From: Clostridia bacterium
Lineage (GTDB): Bacteria; Acidobacteriota; Terriglobia; Terriglobales; Acidobacteriaceae
Assembly: GCA_035561135.1 (NCBI GenBank)
Contig: DATMYA010000008.1
Location: 124,001-188,000 of the forward strand
DNA: 64,000 nt
Direction: 5' to 3'
This document shows positions 7,893-18,081 of the stretch, in pieces (within the stretch, counting starts at the first letter, position 1; the number at the start of each line of letters is the position of its first letter). Both the position numbers and the translations under genes were made by a program. The notes beneath the pieces are model-generated. The model was not told the origin of the DNA. It saw only the letters and a program-made list of their open reading frames with translations, and made no database searches.

Positions 7893-9926
7893 ATGAATCC
7901 GAAGAGTCATCAAGATATTCCGGGTAGAGTCAGCCTCGAAGAATTAGACAATCGCCGCTCCAAGGGCGCGCTTCTTGACCGCGGACGGCGATTGAGCCCT
8001 GAGCAACTAATGAGAGAATTAAAACGCTTTGGGCGCGTTGTTAAGTGTGACTACCGCAGTTTCAGGTCACTCGAACAGGAAGCTGTAGTCTATCGCGCAC
8101 TAGAAGGCGAGGACGTTCTTGCGATTATGCCTACTGGCTCGGGCAAGTCGCTCGCGTACCAGTTCACTGCCTTCCTTAAACCTAAAGAATTGACCTTGGT
8201 GATTAGCCCTCTCAAAGCGTTAATTGCACAACAAGACAAGTTCCTCCCCTTCGGAATCGGACTGACCAGCGACACATTCGACAGGAGTGCGGTGTGGGAT
8301 TCGCTTTTGGCCGGTGAGAACTACGTCCTGTTTATTTCTCCAGAGATGCTCTCGAATGCAAGTTTCCACATCCGATTAGCACGGTACCTGAAACGTGGCC
8401 ACTTAAAACTAGGACGGTTCGTTGTCGATGAAGTTCATTGTCTCTCCGACTGGGGCCATGACTTCCGCGCGCAATACTGGTGGACTGCCCACTATCTCCG
8501 GCTTCTGGAATCTCAGATACCGGCGTCCACAAAGACGAGGGACCACGTTCCGCTCCTGCTTCTTACCGCCACAGCTGACGAGCAGGTCCTTGGAGACATC
8601 CGACAGCATTTTCCAAAAATCGAGGACCATGAGATCGTGCGTGCGCCGGCGAATCGACCTGAACTGGTGCTCTCTGCTTGCCGTGTAGATTCCGCGCGTA
8701 AACGCATTGATACTCTGGCCCGGCTCCTCCGGAGGCAATCAAAACGCCCGCTACCCCAAGGGACCCCTCGCCGAGGAATCGTTTTCACGTTGGAAGCTGT
8801 CTCCCGCGATGGTGGTGACGATATCAGCAATCGGTTCAAGGCAGATAGGTTGAAGGCAGACGACGTCGTCACAATGCTTAGAAAGCGCGGCTTGCGACAT
8901 GTTTACAGCTACAGCGCGAAAGGCATGGACAAAATTGGTCGCGATGCGTCACGCGAAGCCTTCGAAAATGCTCTTCCAAGGCGAGGACACGTTACCGCAA
9001 TAATTGCGACGAATGCCTTTGGAATGGGGATGGACTATCCCTCAGTACCATTTGTTTGTCACTTATATCCGCGCCCCAATGTTTCAGAATATTGGCAGCA
9101 AGTAGGTCGCGCCGGACGCGGTATGAACGGGAATGGCGACGAGGGTTGGGCCGAGGCCTTGTCATTATATTCGCGGAAAGACGCCCGATACTCAGTTCGC
9201 TTTGCAAAAGCCCCCGCGGTGGATGGGCTGCTGAACGCGTTCACGATACCCCTGCATGGGTGGATGTATGTTTTGGCGCCGGGTGCTGGGCACATGTCGT
9301 TGTACGGTCGCGGCGGAGGACGTACGCGTTTCGCCAAGCTGCTACAACGACTCCAGGAGATGGAAATCATAGGGCGTTCCGAGCATCACGTGCTCGTGCC
9401 GAAAGGTGCCGTTCGTTATCGCGTAAACCTTCGTTTGTTGCGACGCCGCTCAGTCTTGGCCCGTCTAGACGAGTTACAGGACGATGAATTTCCCAGTAAA
9501 AGGCTGAGGAAGGTGTTTCGGTATCTCCGAATAGCTTCACGGTCCAAGAAGCAGCAATACATTGCTCTCGATCGCTGGCTATATGACCACGATCGTCAGG
9601 GCTCAGTGCTTCAGCGCCTTAACCGGTGGGTCGATGCCGGGTATCTTGAACTAACAAGTAAGATGAAGAAGGACTTTGAAATCCGCCTAATCGCGACGAA
9701 GCGCTCGCTTACGTCAGCAATGGTGAGAAAGATAGTTGAACGCAACGATCTCTGGGCGGAACACAAAAAAGAGTGCATGCAAGAGATGTTTTGGGTCTTG
9801 CGCGCAAGCTCTCCGCAGGTCAGGCAGAGGCGTGTCCTTCAATACTTTGGAGAAACGACTTCAATGCAGTTCAAATATGATCGGCATGTCATAGCAGGGC
9901 TGCCGAAATGGCTGGCAAAGACGTAG
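7893..9926 (+). CDS. RecQ-like superfamily 2 DNA helicase with divergent C-terminus
   Basis: About 677 residues from ATG 7893, which has AAGGA five bases upstream; a TTG seven codons earlier is poorer. Helicase motifs: MPTGSGKSLAYQ near residue 78, ISPLKALIAQQ, VVDEVHCLSDWGHDFR (a DEVH box), LLTATADEQ, and IIATNAFGMGMDYP with EYWQQVGRAGRGM. In ordinary RecQ a four-cysteine zinc module ending in a YFGE motif follows the core directly. Here a QYFGE-like sequence appears only near the C-terminus and its cysteines are absent, and there is no HRDC domain that I can see. The gene lies 145 bases after the actin-like ATPase in the same direction and probably belongs to the same array. RecQ-type helicases also occur in other defence loci, for example as DpdF. 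Confidence 0.85.
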   Translation: MNPKSHQDIPGRVSLEELDNRRSKGALLDRGRRLSPEQLMRELKRFGRVVKCDYRSFRSLEQEAVVYRALEGEDVLAIMPTGSGKSLAYQFTAFLKPKELTLVISPLKALIAQQDKFLPFGIGLTSDTFDRSAVWDSLLAGENYVLFISPEMLSNASFHIRLARYLKRGHLKLGRFVVDEVHCLSDWGHDFRAQYWWTAHYLRLLESQIPASTKTRDHVPLLLLTATADEQVLGDIRQHFPKIEDHEIVRAPANRPELVLSACRVDSARKRIDTLARLLRRQSKRPLPQGTPRRGIVFTLEAVSRDGGDDISNRFKADRLKADDVVTMLRKRGLRHVYSYSAKGMDKIGRDASREAFENALPRRGHVTAIIATNAFGMGMDYPSVPFVCHLYPRPNVSEYWQQVGRAGRGMNGNGDEGWAEALSLYSRKDARYSVRFAKAPAVDGLLNAFTIPLHGWMYVLAPGAGHMSLYGRGGGRTRFAKLLQRLQEMEIIGRSEHHVLVPKGAVRYRVNLRLLRRRSVLARLDELQDDEFPSKRLRKVFRYLRIASRSKKQQYIALDRWLYDHDRQGSVLQRLNRWVDAGYLELTSKMKKDFEIRLIATKRSLTSAMVRKIVERNDLWAEHKKECMQEMFWVLRASSPQVRQRRVLQYFGETTSMQFKYDRHVIAGLPKWLAKT

Positions 9927-9989
9927 CCCTTCAGATTCAATCACCGCTGTCATCGGATGCGGCCTGGCCTGCTTCATTTAATTTGAAAA

Positions 9990-10325
9990 CTATAACTTCA
10001 CCGCCGTTGCGCGCCTGAACAGGGCATATCGAATCACGTCTTCGGCATCGTTGTCACTGAGATCACGTATGGCGTTAAGGATTGCGGCGGAACGCGAGTC
10101 AATCTCAGATTGTGGCAAAAAGTATGAAATAGGCATCTTGAAGAACTTCGAAAGTTTTTCTAAATCGTCAAGCGTGGGTTTGTAGATAGCGGTTTCCCAA
10201 CGTGAAATGGTGTTGGGATTAGTTCCAATTCCTTCAGCCAGCGCCTCTTGACTGATTCCGATGCCATTCAATCCTGTTCTCAAAGTCCGAATTTTCCTTC
10301 CGATCTCTTCGTACGTGCTCGACAT
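9990..10325 (-). CDS. XRE-family transcriptional regulator
   Basis: 111 residues from an ATG at 10325; the longer frame upstream is low-complexity readthrough of the operator region and is rejected. Residues 8-66 are a Cro/C1-type helix-turn-helix, with SQEALAEGIGTNPNTISRWE as the core DNA-reading helices. The C-terminal 40 residues are acidic and helical, probably for dimerisation. It sits between the helicase array and the recombinase genes, on the opposite strand, and the repeated sites just upstream suggest it represses itself and perhaps the recombinase train. That target assignment is inference. Confidence 0.85.
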   Translation of the reverse strand: MSSTYEEIGRKIRTLRTGLNGIGISQEALAEGIGTNPNTISRWETAIYKPTLDDLEKLSKFFKMPISYFLPQSEIDSRSAAILNAIRDLSDNDAEDVIRYALFRRATAVKL

Positions 10326-10365
10326 GTTTACGCCCGTCCTCGCGACAAATCGGGTAATTCCTGAA

Positions 10366-10422
10366 AGTGCAATATACAACATAGTGCAATGCTGTATCAG
10401 CACATTAGATGCACTATTGCAC
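10366..10422. promoter_or_regulatory. Repeated AGTGCAAT operator-like sites upstream of the XRE gene
   Basis: AGTGCAAT occurs at 10366-10373 and again at 10383-10390, starts 17 bases apart. An inverted copy ATTGCAC lies at 10416-10422, inside the denser stretch GCACTATTGCAC. All lie 40-100 bases upstream of the XRE start, where a promoter is expected. This is the usual arrangement for a self-regulating Cro/C1-type protein. No matching promoter hexamers were assigned. Confidence 0.5.
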
Positions 10423-10631
10423 GTGTTTGGGGAACTGAATCTAAAATCAAACATGTTGAATAGACTGGTCACACCGACGCGGCCGTCCAAGTGGAGTTGC
10501 CTGCCGAAACAGCATTTTGAGATTATTTTCACGTCTTAATCGGACAACTCCCGCCTCATTGGTAACCGTCATAGCTCGTGATTGTGACTTCCTCCCAACA
10601 GTTCGGGAGTAGTGCAAGCGAAAGGTACAGC

Positions 10632-10811
10632 ATGGAAAACCAGTACGAGGAACTCCACACCAGCTTAGTGGCCCATCTTTTGGACCTGCTTCGAGAGAAT
10701 TTTGGAGAGCTACTTGTCAGCGTTTCGCTGGGGCGGGATCGAAAGCGCGACGTAATACTGAAGGTGGGGAAAAGCGAGAAGTTCACGATCCCCGAAAAGG
10801 ACATCCCCTAG
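10632..10811 (+). CDS. Small acidic hypothetical protein
   Basis: 59 residues from ATG 10632, preceded by AAAGG. A longer frame would start at GTG 10578 without a ribosome site. The N-terminal half (residues 3-30) is a predicted amphipathic helix rich in Leu and Glu, followed by a short basic and beta-rich part. I do not recognise the family. It is the first gene of the plus-strand stretch that leads into the recombinases and could be part of the mobile element's control region. Confidence 0.45.
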   Translation: MENQYEELHTSLVAHLLDLLRENFGELLVSVSLGRDRKRDVILKVGKSEKFTIPEKDIP

Positions 10812-10946
10812 ACCCGTTCTTACCTGTCGCTAGTGTGGACTCTTGGGACTAGAGCCACTTTCTTATCCACCTCTGCCGCCAATGCTACCTGTGGGATTCA
10901 GGAGCCGGCGTTCCGGGCATCGCGCCCGTCGAACCTCGGAGTCCGC

Positions 10947-11237
10947 ATGGCGCCCAGTGGTGATCTCATCTTCAGAACGCAAGCCCTCTTCGCACATGTA
11001 ACCAACCAAGATCTCTCGCAAGAAGAAGCCCGTGAATGCACCGCCAACCTTGGCAGCTTTTTCAAGTTGCTTAACGACTGGCAGCGGAACGCACAGGACG
11101 GCCGAAACTCGAAGATCCCTCCAACTACTCCGGTATCCCCATCGCCATCACAAAGCGAAATCAGAACTGAGAACTTAACAATCGAAGAGGAAGCTGCGCC
11201 TCTCTACGAAGTCTTCGCAGCAAAGGAGCGCAAGTGA
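10947..11237 (+). CDS. Hypothetical protein coupled to the recombinase train
   Basis: 96 residues from ATG 10947 with GGAG five bases upstream. The first 50 residues are helical; residues 60-75 are Pro/Ser-rich and the tail is acidic. No known domain is recognised. Its TGA overlaps the GTG of the next frame (GTGA at 11234), so it is likely co-translated with the recombinase-derived genes and may be an accessory factor of the integrase module. Confidence 0.5.
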   Translation: MAPSGDLIFRTQALFAHVTNQDLSQEEARECTANLGSFFKLLNDWQRNAQDGRNSKIPPTTPVSPSPSQSEIRTENLTIEEEAAPLYEVFAAKERK

Positions 11238-11428
11238 AAGGTGCCATATATGCAAGGTCCGCGATCGTAAATCACGATTCCATCTCGGCGCAAGTTGAGG
11301 AGTGCCGATGCAAAGCTGCAGGGATTGAGGCTGAAATTCCTGACGATCTCGTATTTGTCGACAATGGGACTCATGTGGAGGTGCTCGAGCCACCAATTAG
11401 CACGTTTTCAGACAAGGAGGGTGAATGA
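11234..11428 (+). CDS. Short serine-recombinase N-terminal-like protein, catalytic serine missing
   Basis: 64 residues, starting at GTG 11234 with AAAGGAG upstream and ending in an ATGA overlap with the next gene. Residues 2-30 read like the start of a resolvase catalytic domain (IYARSAIVNHDSISAQVEEC), but alanine stands where the nucleophilic serine of the intact paralogue aligns (YVRVSS). The rest of the domain is absent. It could be a decayed duplicate or a small protein kept for regulation. The intact overlaps on both sides make me list it as a gene rather than ignore it. Confidence 0.45.
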   Translation: MKGAIYARSAIVNHDSISAQVEECRCKAAGIEAEIPDDLVFVDNGTHVEVLEPPISTFSDKEGE

Positions 11429-12372
11429 ACCCCAAAAGAAAGACCAGTGCTGTCGGAAACCACCTCGTGAGATCGGCGGTGTCGTACGCCCGTGGGCGCT
11501 CTATTGATGAGCGGGAAGGACACTCAGTCAGCGACCAGCAAGGATCGATTCGTGAATATGCAACTCGTCACGACATCGAAGTCGTTCGAGAATTTGCCGA
11601 TTTCAACGATCAACGTAACGTAACTGGAAGGCCTGCTTTCCTTGAGATGGTCTCTTTTCTCGCGAAACATCCTGAAGTAACCATCATCCTCTCACTGTCG
11701 TGTGACCGCCTGTCTCGAAACCTTCAGGATTTCGGCCTCATCGAGGATCTTGATCGCGACCTACATCTGATTAGAGAGGGCGTGATCCTCTCCAGGGCCT
11801 CTTCAAGTTCGGGGAAACTTCTCCATGCCATGCAGGTAATGATTGCCAACGTTTACTTGGACAATCTGTCTGCAGAAGTGAAAAAGGGACAGCGCTCAAA
11901 AGCACTGGCAGGACTGTGGCCGTCGTTTGCTCCGATCGGATACAAAAATGTTGACCTCGGATCAGGGCAACGCGGAATTGCACCTGATCCTGCTCGGGCT
12001 CCACTACTCGCGCGCTGTTTCAGAATGTTTGCCACCGGCCAGCACTCAATCCGCAGTGTGGCAGCTTGGGCAAACTCGGCAGGTCTTCGGTTTAGGAACA
12101 GTAGCCGATCAATTAGCGCTCGGGCACTTCGAGCGATTCTGCAGAACAGCATCTACTCAGGAGCTTTTCAATGGGAAGGGACACTGTATACGGGCAAACA
12201 TCAGCCGATCATCTCGCGCGAGGTTTGGAACCAGGTGCAGAGCCTTCTCAAGGTTTCTCACCGTCATCGCCATCGCGGAGTTCGGAATCAGAAACAGCTT
12301 AAGGCAAAGGGACTGATGGACGGCAAGTGCAACACGCGCATCAATGATGCTCGGGAAGGAGGCGATGAATGA
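11425..12372 (+). CDS. Serine recombinase paralogue lacking catalytic serine and zinc ribbon
   Basis: 315 residues. It has a resolvase-like N-terminal domain (about residues 17-155) and a Recombinase domain (about 160-280) containing LWPSFAPIGYKN and RGIAPDPARAPL, very like the intact paralogue downstream. The catalytic region reads SYARGRSIDERE, and the serine cannot be placed opposite the nucleophile of YVRVSSKEQ without an insertion. The protein stops before the zinc ribbon and coiled coil of large serine recombinases. The long open frame in spite of these losses suggests either recent decay or a retained non-catalytic DNA-binding role. It overlaps its neighbours on both sides by ATGA-type junctions. 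Confidence 0.7.
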   Translation: MNPKRKTSAVGNHLVRSAVSYARGRSIDEREGHSVSDQQGSIREYATRHDIEVVREFADFNDQRNVTGRPAFLEMVSFLAKHPEVTIILSLSCDRLSRNLQDFGLIEDLDRDLHLIREGVILSRASSSSGKLLHAMQVMIANVYLDNLSAEVKKGQRSKALAGLWPSFAPIGYKNVDLGSGQRGIAPDPARAPLLARCFRMFATGQHSIRSVAAWANSAGLRFRNSSRSISARALRAILQNSIYSGAFQWEGTLYTGKHQPIISREVWNQVQSLLKVSHRHRHRGVRNQKQLKAKGLMDGKCNTRINDAREGGDE

Positions 12373-12567
12373 AAAGAAGATTAGTGATGAAGGTCGCTGC
12401 AGAGCAGTCCAAAAGAGTGGCGGTCTCGTACGCACGGTTTCCGACAGAAGCGGAGGAATACGAGAGGTTCTCGATCGATGACCAAATCAAGCTGATAAGG
12501 GAAAACCGTGGAAGAACGGCTTCAACGTCCTCCAATAATTCGCAGAGCCTGAAAGAAGGAGCAATGA

Positions 12568-12587
<20 letters not shown>
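12369..12587 (+). CDS. Short serine-recombinase N-terminal fragment
   Basis: 72 residues. The first 50 match the start of the intact recombinase: the same MKR-LV beginning, then AVSYARFPTEAEEYERFSID, where proline replaces the nucleophilic serine. The frame then diverges and ends 20 bases inside the next gene. It is a truncated tandem duplicate. The start context (GGAGGCGATGAATG) is nearly the same as that of the intact gene, showing that the duplication included the ribosome site. Confidence 0.45.
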
Positions 12588-14184
<1,597 letters not shown>

Positions 14185-14397
14185 GTGCGACTGACGCGCC
14201 CTGGCGAGCGCATCAACTGTGTACGAAAACGATTGTATCAGTCGAACGGATTTCGTCAAAGCCTTGTCGAACGATCATCTCTCGAAGGAAAGCATGCGCG
14301 CCGACAGTGCGCACGCCCGCGACCGAGCACAACGTCGTTCTGCTAGGATTCCTTCGCTCCGGTGTACTCCCGAGCATCCGCGGCAGCATGGAGAAAC

Positions 14398-14428
14398 AAG
14401 AACGCCACCCGGTGTGGATGGCGTTCTT
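14398..14428. terminator. Rho-independent terminator downstream of hppA
   Basis: AAGAACGCCA at 14398-14407 pairs perfectly with TGGCGTTCTT at 14419-14428 around an 11-base loop. T-rich sequence follows on both strands (TTTG on plus, TTGTTTC on minus), so it can end hppA transcription and insulate the tRNA-Asn region. Confidence 0.7.
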
Positions 14429-14460
14429 TTGTCCTGCAATTTCTATCCAACAATCGCTCT

Positions 14461-16902
14461 CTAGTGCGTTGCTGCTCCGAGTTGGCGTTCGTCGCTGCGA
14501 CGTGCTGCGCCAATGCTCATGCCATAGAACGACCGCCAGACGAAGAACACCGAAATCGCGAAAAAGCCGAACGAGAGAATGTTTGTTACCATCGCGCCGG
14601 CGTCCGTGGTCAGTTGCACTGCCAGTTCCACGGCGAGCAATCCGAACAGCGTTGTGAACTTGATGACCGGGTTCATCGCTACGGAAGACGTGTCCTTGAA
14701 GGGATCGCCTACGGTGTCGCCTACGACAGTGGCATCATGCAGCGGAGTTCCTTTCTGCTTCAACTCGACTTCGACAATCTTCTTCGCGTTGTCCCAGGCA
14801 CCTCCAGCGTTGGCCATGAAGATCGCCTGGTACAAGCCGGAGATCGCAATCGACATAAGGTAGCCGATGAAGAAGAACGGCTCGACGAATGCGAACGCCA
14901 GGGTCCCGAAGAACACAGCGAGGAAAATGTTGAACATGCCGCGCTGCGCGTATTGCGTACAAATGGCGACGACCTTCTTGCTATCTTCCACCGAGGCCTT
15001 CTCGACGCCTTCCAGCCTGATGTTCGCCTTGATGAACTCCACGGCGCGATACGCCCCCGTGGTCACGGCCTGCGTCGAAGCGCCGGTGAACCAGTAAATC
15101 ATGGCTCCACCGGTGATCAAGCCCAGTACGAAGGGTGCATGCAGCAGTGAAAGCTTATCGACGTTATGTGTCATGCCGCCCGTAAGGGCCATGATGATCG
15201 AGAAGATCATTGTCGTCGCGCCCACAACGGCCGTGCCGATCAGCACCGGTTTCGCCGTAGCTTTGAACGTGTTACCCGCACCGTCATTCTCTTCCAGCAG
15301 GTGCTTCGCGCGCTCGAAATTCACGTTCACGTTGAAATCGCGCTTCAGTTCGGACGCGATATTCGGGACGTGCTCGACCAGCGACAGTTCGAACACCGAC
15401 TGAGCGTTGTCCGTCACCGGGCCGTAGGAATCGACAGCAATGGTAACCGGCCCCATACCCAGGAAGCCGAAGGCCACAAGTCCGAAGGCGAACACGGGGG
15501 CGGCAACCATCAGCGCGCCCACTCCCATGGTCGAAAAGTAGTAGGCGATTGACATCAGCGCGACCATCGAAAGGCCCAGCCAATAACAGGAGAAATTGCC
15601 GGCCACAAAGCCGGACAGTATGTTCAGCGACGCGCCGCCCTCTTCCGAAGACGTCACCACTTCTCTTACGTGGCGCGATTCTGTCGAGGTGAACACCTTC
15701 ACCAACTCCGGAATGATTGCGCCCGCCAGCGTTCCACAGGAGATGATCGACGCGAGTTTCCACCACAGACTCGAATCTCCAGCAAGCGTTGGAACCATCA
15801 GGTAGGAAACCAGATAGGTCAGTGCGACCGAGATCAGCGAAGTCATCCACACTAGAGTTGTCAGCGGCGCTTCAAAATTCATCTTCTCGGCATGACCGTA
15901 CCTCGCCTTGGCGAATGCGCCGTTGACGAAATACGCCAGCGCGCTGGCAATCACCATCATGATGCGCATCGAGAAGATCCAGACCAGCAGTTGTACCTGG
16001 ATCGCCGGATCCTTCACTGCCAGCAGGATGAAGGTGATCAGCGCGACGCCCGTCACGCCGTAGGTTTCGAATCCGTCAGCACTCGGTCCAACCGAGTCGC
16101 CTGCGTTGTCGCCCGTGCAGTCGGCGATCACGCCAGGGTTGCGCGCATCGTCTTCTTTGATCTTGAAGACGATTTTCATCAGGTCGCTACCGATGTCGGC
16201 GATCTTCGTGAAGATGCCGCCCGCGATACGCAGCGCCGCCGCGCCCAGCGATTCACCGATTGCGAATCCGATGAAGCACGGTCCAGCGTAATCGCCCGGG
16301 ATGAAAAGCAGGATGCAAAGCATGATCAGCAGTTCCACGCTGATCAGCAACATGCCGATGCTCATGCCTGCCTGGAGCGGAATAGCGTAGATCGGATAGG
16401 GCTTGCCGCCGAGTCCGGCGAAGGCCGTGCGCGAGTTCGCGAACGTATTCACGCGAATGCCGAACCACGCAACGCCGTAACTGCCTGCGATACCCACAAG
16501 GCTGAACAACAGGATGATGATCACTCGCATCGCTTCAAACTTCAGCAACACGCCGAAGTACAGAACGATGACGACGGCGATGAACGCCTCGAGGATCAGG
16601 ATGAACTTGCCCTGGGTAATCAGATACGTTTTGCAGGTTTCGTAGATCAGCTCCGAGATCTCCCGCATCGAACGGTGAACCGGCAGATTCTTCAGGTGCA
16701 TATAGATCGCAAGGCCGAAGACCATGCCGAGGACGCAGACCGCTAATCCAATCAGCAGCAGCGTGTGACCATCGATGCCGAAGAAGGAAACGGTGTGAAG
16801 ATCGGGAAGCTGAAGGGATGCCTCACCACCGGCGTGCTCCCTGCCGCCAGTCGGTTGGGCAAACATGAGGTTGAACAGGCTCGACGCGAGCCAGCTATGC
16901 AT
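14461..16902 (-). CDS. hppA: Membrane-bound proton-translocating pyrophosphatase
   Basis: 813 residues with about 16 membrane segments. It hydrolyses PPi and pumps H+ (or Na+) out of the cytoplasm. The PPi/Mg-binding signature DDARNPGVIADCTGDNAGD, the AGGAWDNAKK motif and VVGDTVGDPFKDTS are all present. The segment GNTFKATAK carries a lysine where K+-independent enzymes have Lys and K+-dependent ones have Ala, so I infer a K+-independent type. The first motif (IADCTGDNAGDSVG) differs in several places from the commonest form, as in a divergent subfamily. ATG 16902 has GGAGG seven bases upstream. It stands alone, with a clear terminator, and may recover energy from biosynthetic PPi together with the PPi-type phosphofructokinase at 30.4 kb. 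Confidence 0.95.
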   Translation of the reverse strand: MHSWLASSLFNLMFAQPTGGREHAGGEASLQLPDLHTVSFFGIDGHTLLLIGLAVCVLGMVFGLAIYMHLKNLPVHRSMREISELIYETCKTYLITQGKFILILEAFIAVVIVLYFGVLLKFEAMRVIIILLFSLVGIAGSYGVAWFGIRVNTFANSRTAFAGLGGKPYPIYAIPLQAGMSIGMLLISVELLIMLCILLFIPGDYAGPCFIGFAIGESLGAAALRIAGGIFTKIADIGSDLMKIVFKIKEDDARNPGVIADCTGDNAGDSVGPSADGFETYGVTGVALITFILLAVKDPAIQVQLLVWIFSMRIMMVIASALAYFVNGAFAKARYGHAEKMNFEAPLTTLVWMTSLISVALTYLVSYLMVPTLAGDSSLWWKLASIISCGTLAGAIIPELVKVFTSTESRHVREVVTSSEEGGASLNILSGFVAGNFSCYWLGLSMVALMSIAYYFSTMGVGALMVAAPVFAFGLVAFGFLGMGPVTIAVDSYGPVTDNAQSVFELSLVEHVPNIASELKRDFNVNVNFERAKHLLEENDGAGNTFKATAKPVLIGTAVVGATTMIFSIIMALTGGMTHNVDKLSLLHAPFVLGLITGGAMIYWFTGASTQAVTTGAYRAVEFIKANIRLEGVEKASVEDSKKVVAICTQYAQRGMFNIFLAVFFGTLAFAFVEPFFFIGYLMSIAISGLYQAIFMANAGGAWDNAKKIVEVELKQKGTPLHDATVVGDTVGDPFKDTSSVAMNPVIKFTTLFGLLAVELAVQLTTDAGAMVTNILSFGFFAISVFFVWRSFYGMSIGAARRSDERQLGAATH

Positions 16903-17635
16903 ACCATTCCTCCGAGTCGTGAACTTGTGGACCGGTACCGGCAGCGCGTTCTGTCGTATCCATGCACCGGGTCTGCTCGCGCCTGACCATCTGGCACGAA
17001 GGTCGTTTTTTGGGATTACCGCAACTATCTAAACCGGCGTGGCCGCATCAACGAATGTTCCTCATGCGAGCGGCAGTTGTGCCGACTAGCCATTCGTTCA
17101 GTCACGCTGGAACCCCGGAAACGCGCTTCCACATCAAGACGGAATGTTGAGGTTTGGCCGCGTTGGGACGGTGTCGCACCCACGATGTTGACGGTGGGCC
17201 TCGAAAAGTGAGTATTTATAACATGTTGCAAATAGATGGTCAATCAGCTTCGAAGCCGCCAAATGCAGGCTTGCTATCCAGCGCTCCTGCTGAACCCCAC
17301 CCCCAAGGCCCCGAGCAAAACACCTGAGCAGTCGGATGCGGTCAGGCGCAAACTGATTGCCTGCGATGCTAAGACACTGATAGGAACGACGTTCGTCAGC
17401 TCAGCAGCCGCATACAATCGCGGAGCCGAAGGACCACTTCGATCGGCAGTGAGCTGGCAAGAGGAATCCTTCGACTCGGGCTTACGCCCTCCCTCAGGAG
17501 GACGACGTTTCTTAGAGCTTATGCGAACGGGCGACTCCGGCCACGCGTCTGCGACCCCTCAGGAGACGACTTTTTCAGCTGAGTAGCTTAGCGGCTGAGC
17601 GGTTCAGTAGCTCACGAGATTCATTGGCAGCCCAC
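16903..17635. other. Intergenic region with a short direct repeat
   Basis: About 730 bases without a convincing gene; the 116-codon plus-strand frame has no ribosome site or recognisable protein. The hppA promoter should lie near 16950-17220, where AT-rich sequence occurs around 17205-17230. CCCTCAGGAGGACGAC (17491-17506) and CCCTCAGGAGACGAC (17556-17570) are near-identical, each followed by a T-rich run. Confidence 0.5.
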
Positions 17636-17980
17636 CTACTCTCCTCGCATCTTGTTCTTCACGCTTTTTGAGAGCTTCTCGATTTCGTCTGCCTTCTGAA
17701 TCACTTCGAGGGACAAGATACTGTCGTTCGCCTTATCTACGTATTGCTTTAACTCGGTCGCCAACTTCAGTAATTTATCGGCGTCGACCTTCAACTGCTT
17801 GAACCGCTGCTCCTTGCGGGCCTTGGCCAGCTTTTTTTCGAGAGCCAACTCGTCGGGCGATTTAGGTTGTTCAAACTGCGCATCCTCGTTGTGGGCTGGC
17901 ATGGGCAGCACGGCCGCGTTTGCGCCCGCAGTTACTAGGGTCAAAGTAAGGAAGAGTGCGACAGAATCCCAGCGAGCCAT
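17636..17980 (-). CDS. Secreted small helical hypothetical protein
   Basis: 114 residues. Residues 1-22 form a signal peptide ending in GANA. The mature part is acidic near the start and then strongly charged and helical (residues 45-110), with heptad-like Leu/Ile spacing that suggests a coiled coil. ATG 17980 has AAGGGG six bases upstream. It is divergent from the MscS gene. I recognise it only as a type of small periplasmic helical protein common in acidobacteria; function unknown. Confidence 0.75.
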   Translation of the reverse strand: MARWDSVALFLTLTLVTAGANAAVLPMPAHNEDAQFEQPKSPDELALEKKLAKARKEQRFKQLKVDADKLLKLATELKQYVDKANDSILSLEVIQKADEIEKLSKSVKNKMRGE

Positions 17981-18081
17981 CAGAAGCCCCTTTGTCGATG
18001 ATGAAAAAGTTACGGCGATTATACCCGCGCAGGTAATTTTCTCAGCGACATCCGGATCATCTCAGTGGCCGCTTCCCTGCC

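Noticed and set aside
9990..10532. Longer 180-residue version of the XRE regulator
   Set aside because: The extra N-terminus would be translated from the operator repeats and has no helix-turn-helix value; Met at 10325 fits the family start.
14362..15150. 262-residue plus-strand frame over the hppA 3' end and its terminator
   Set aside because: Crosses the terminator and lies antisense to conserved hppA sequence.
15892..16746. 284-residue plus-strand frame antisense to hppA
   Set aside because: His/Asp/Arg-rich shadow of a GC-biased membrane-protein gene; hppA is certain.
17236..17586. 116-residue plus-strand frame between hppA and the secreted helical protein gene
   Set aside because: No ribosome site, no recognisable protein features, and it contains the direct repeat.
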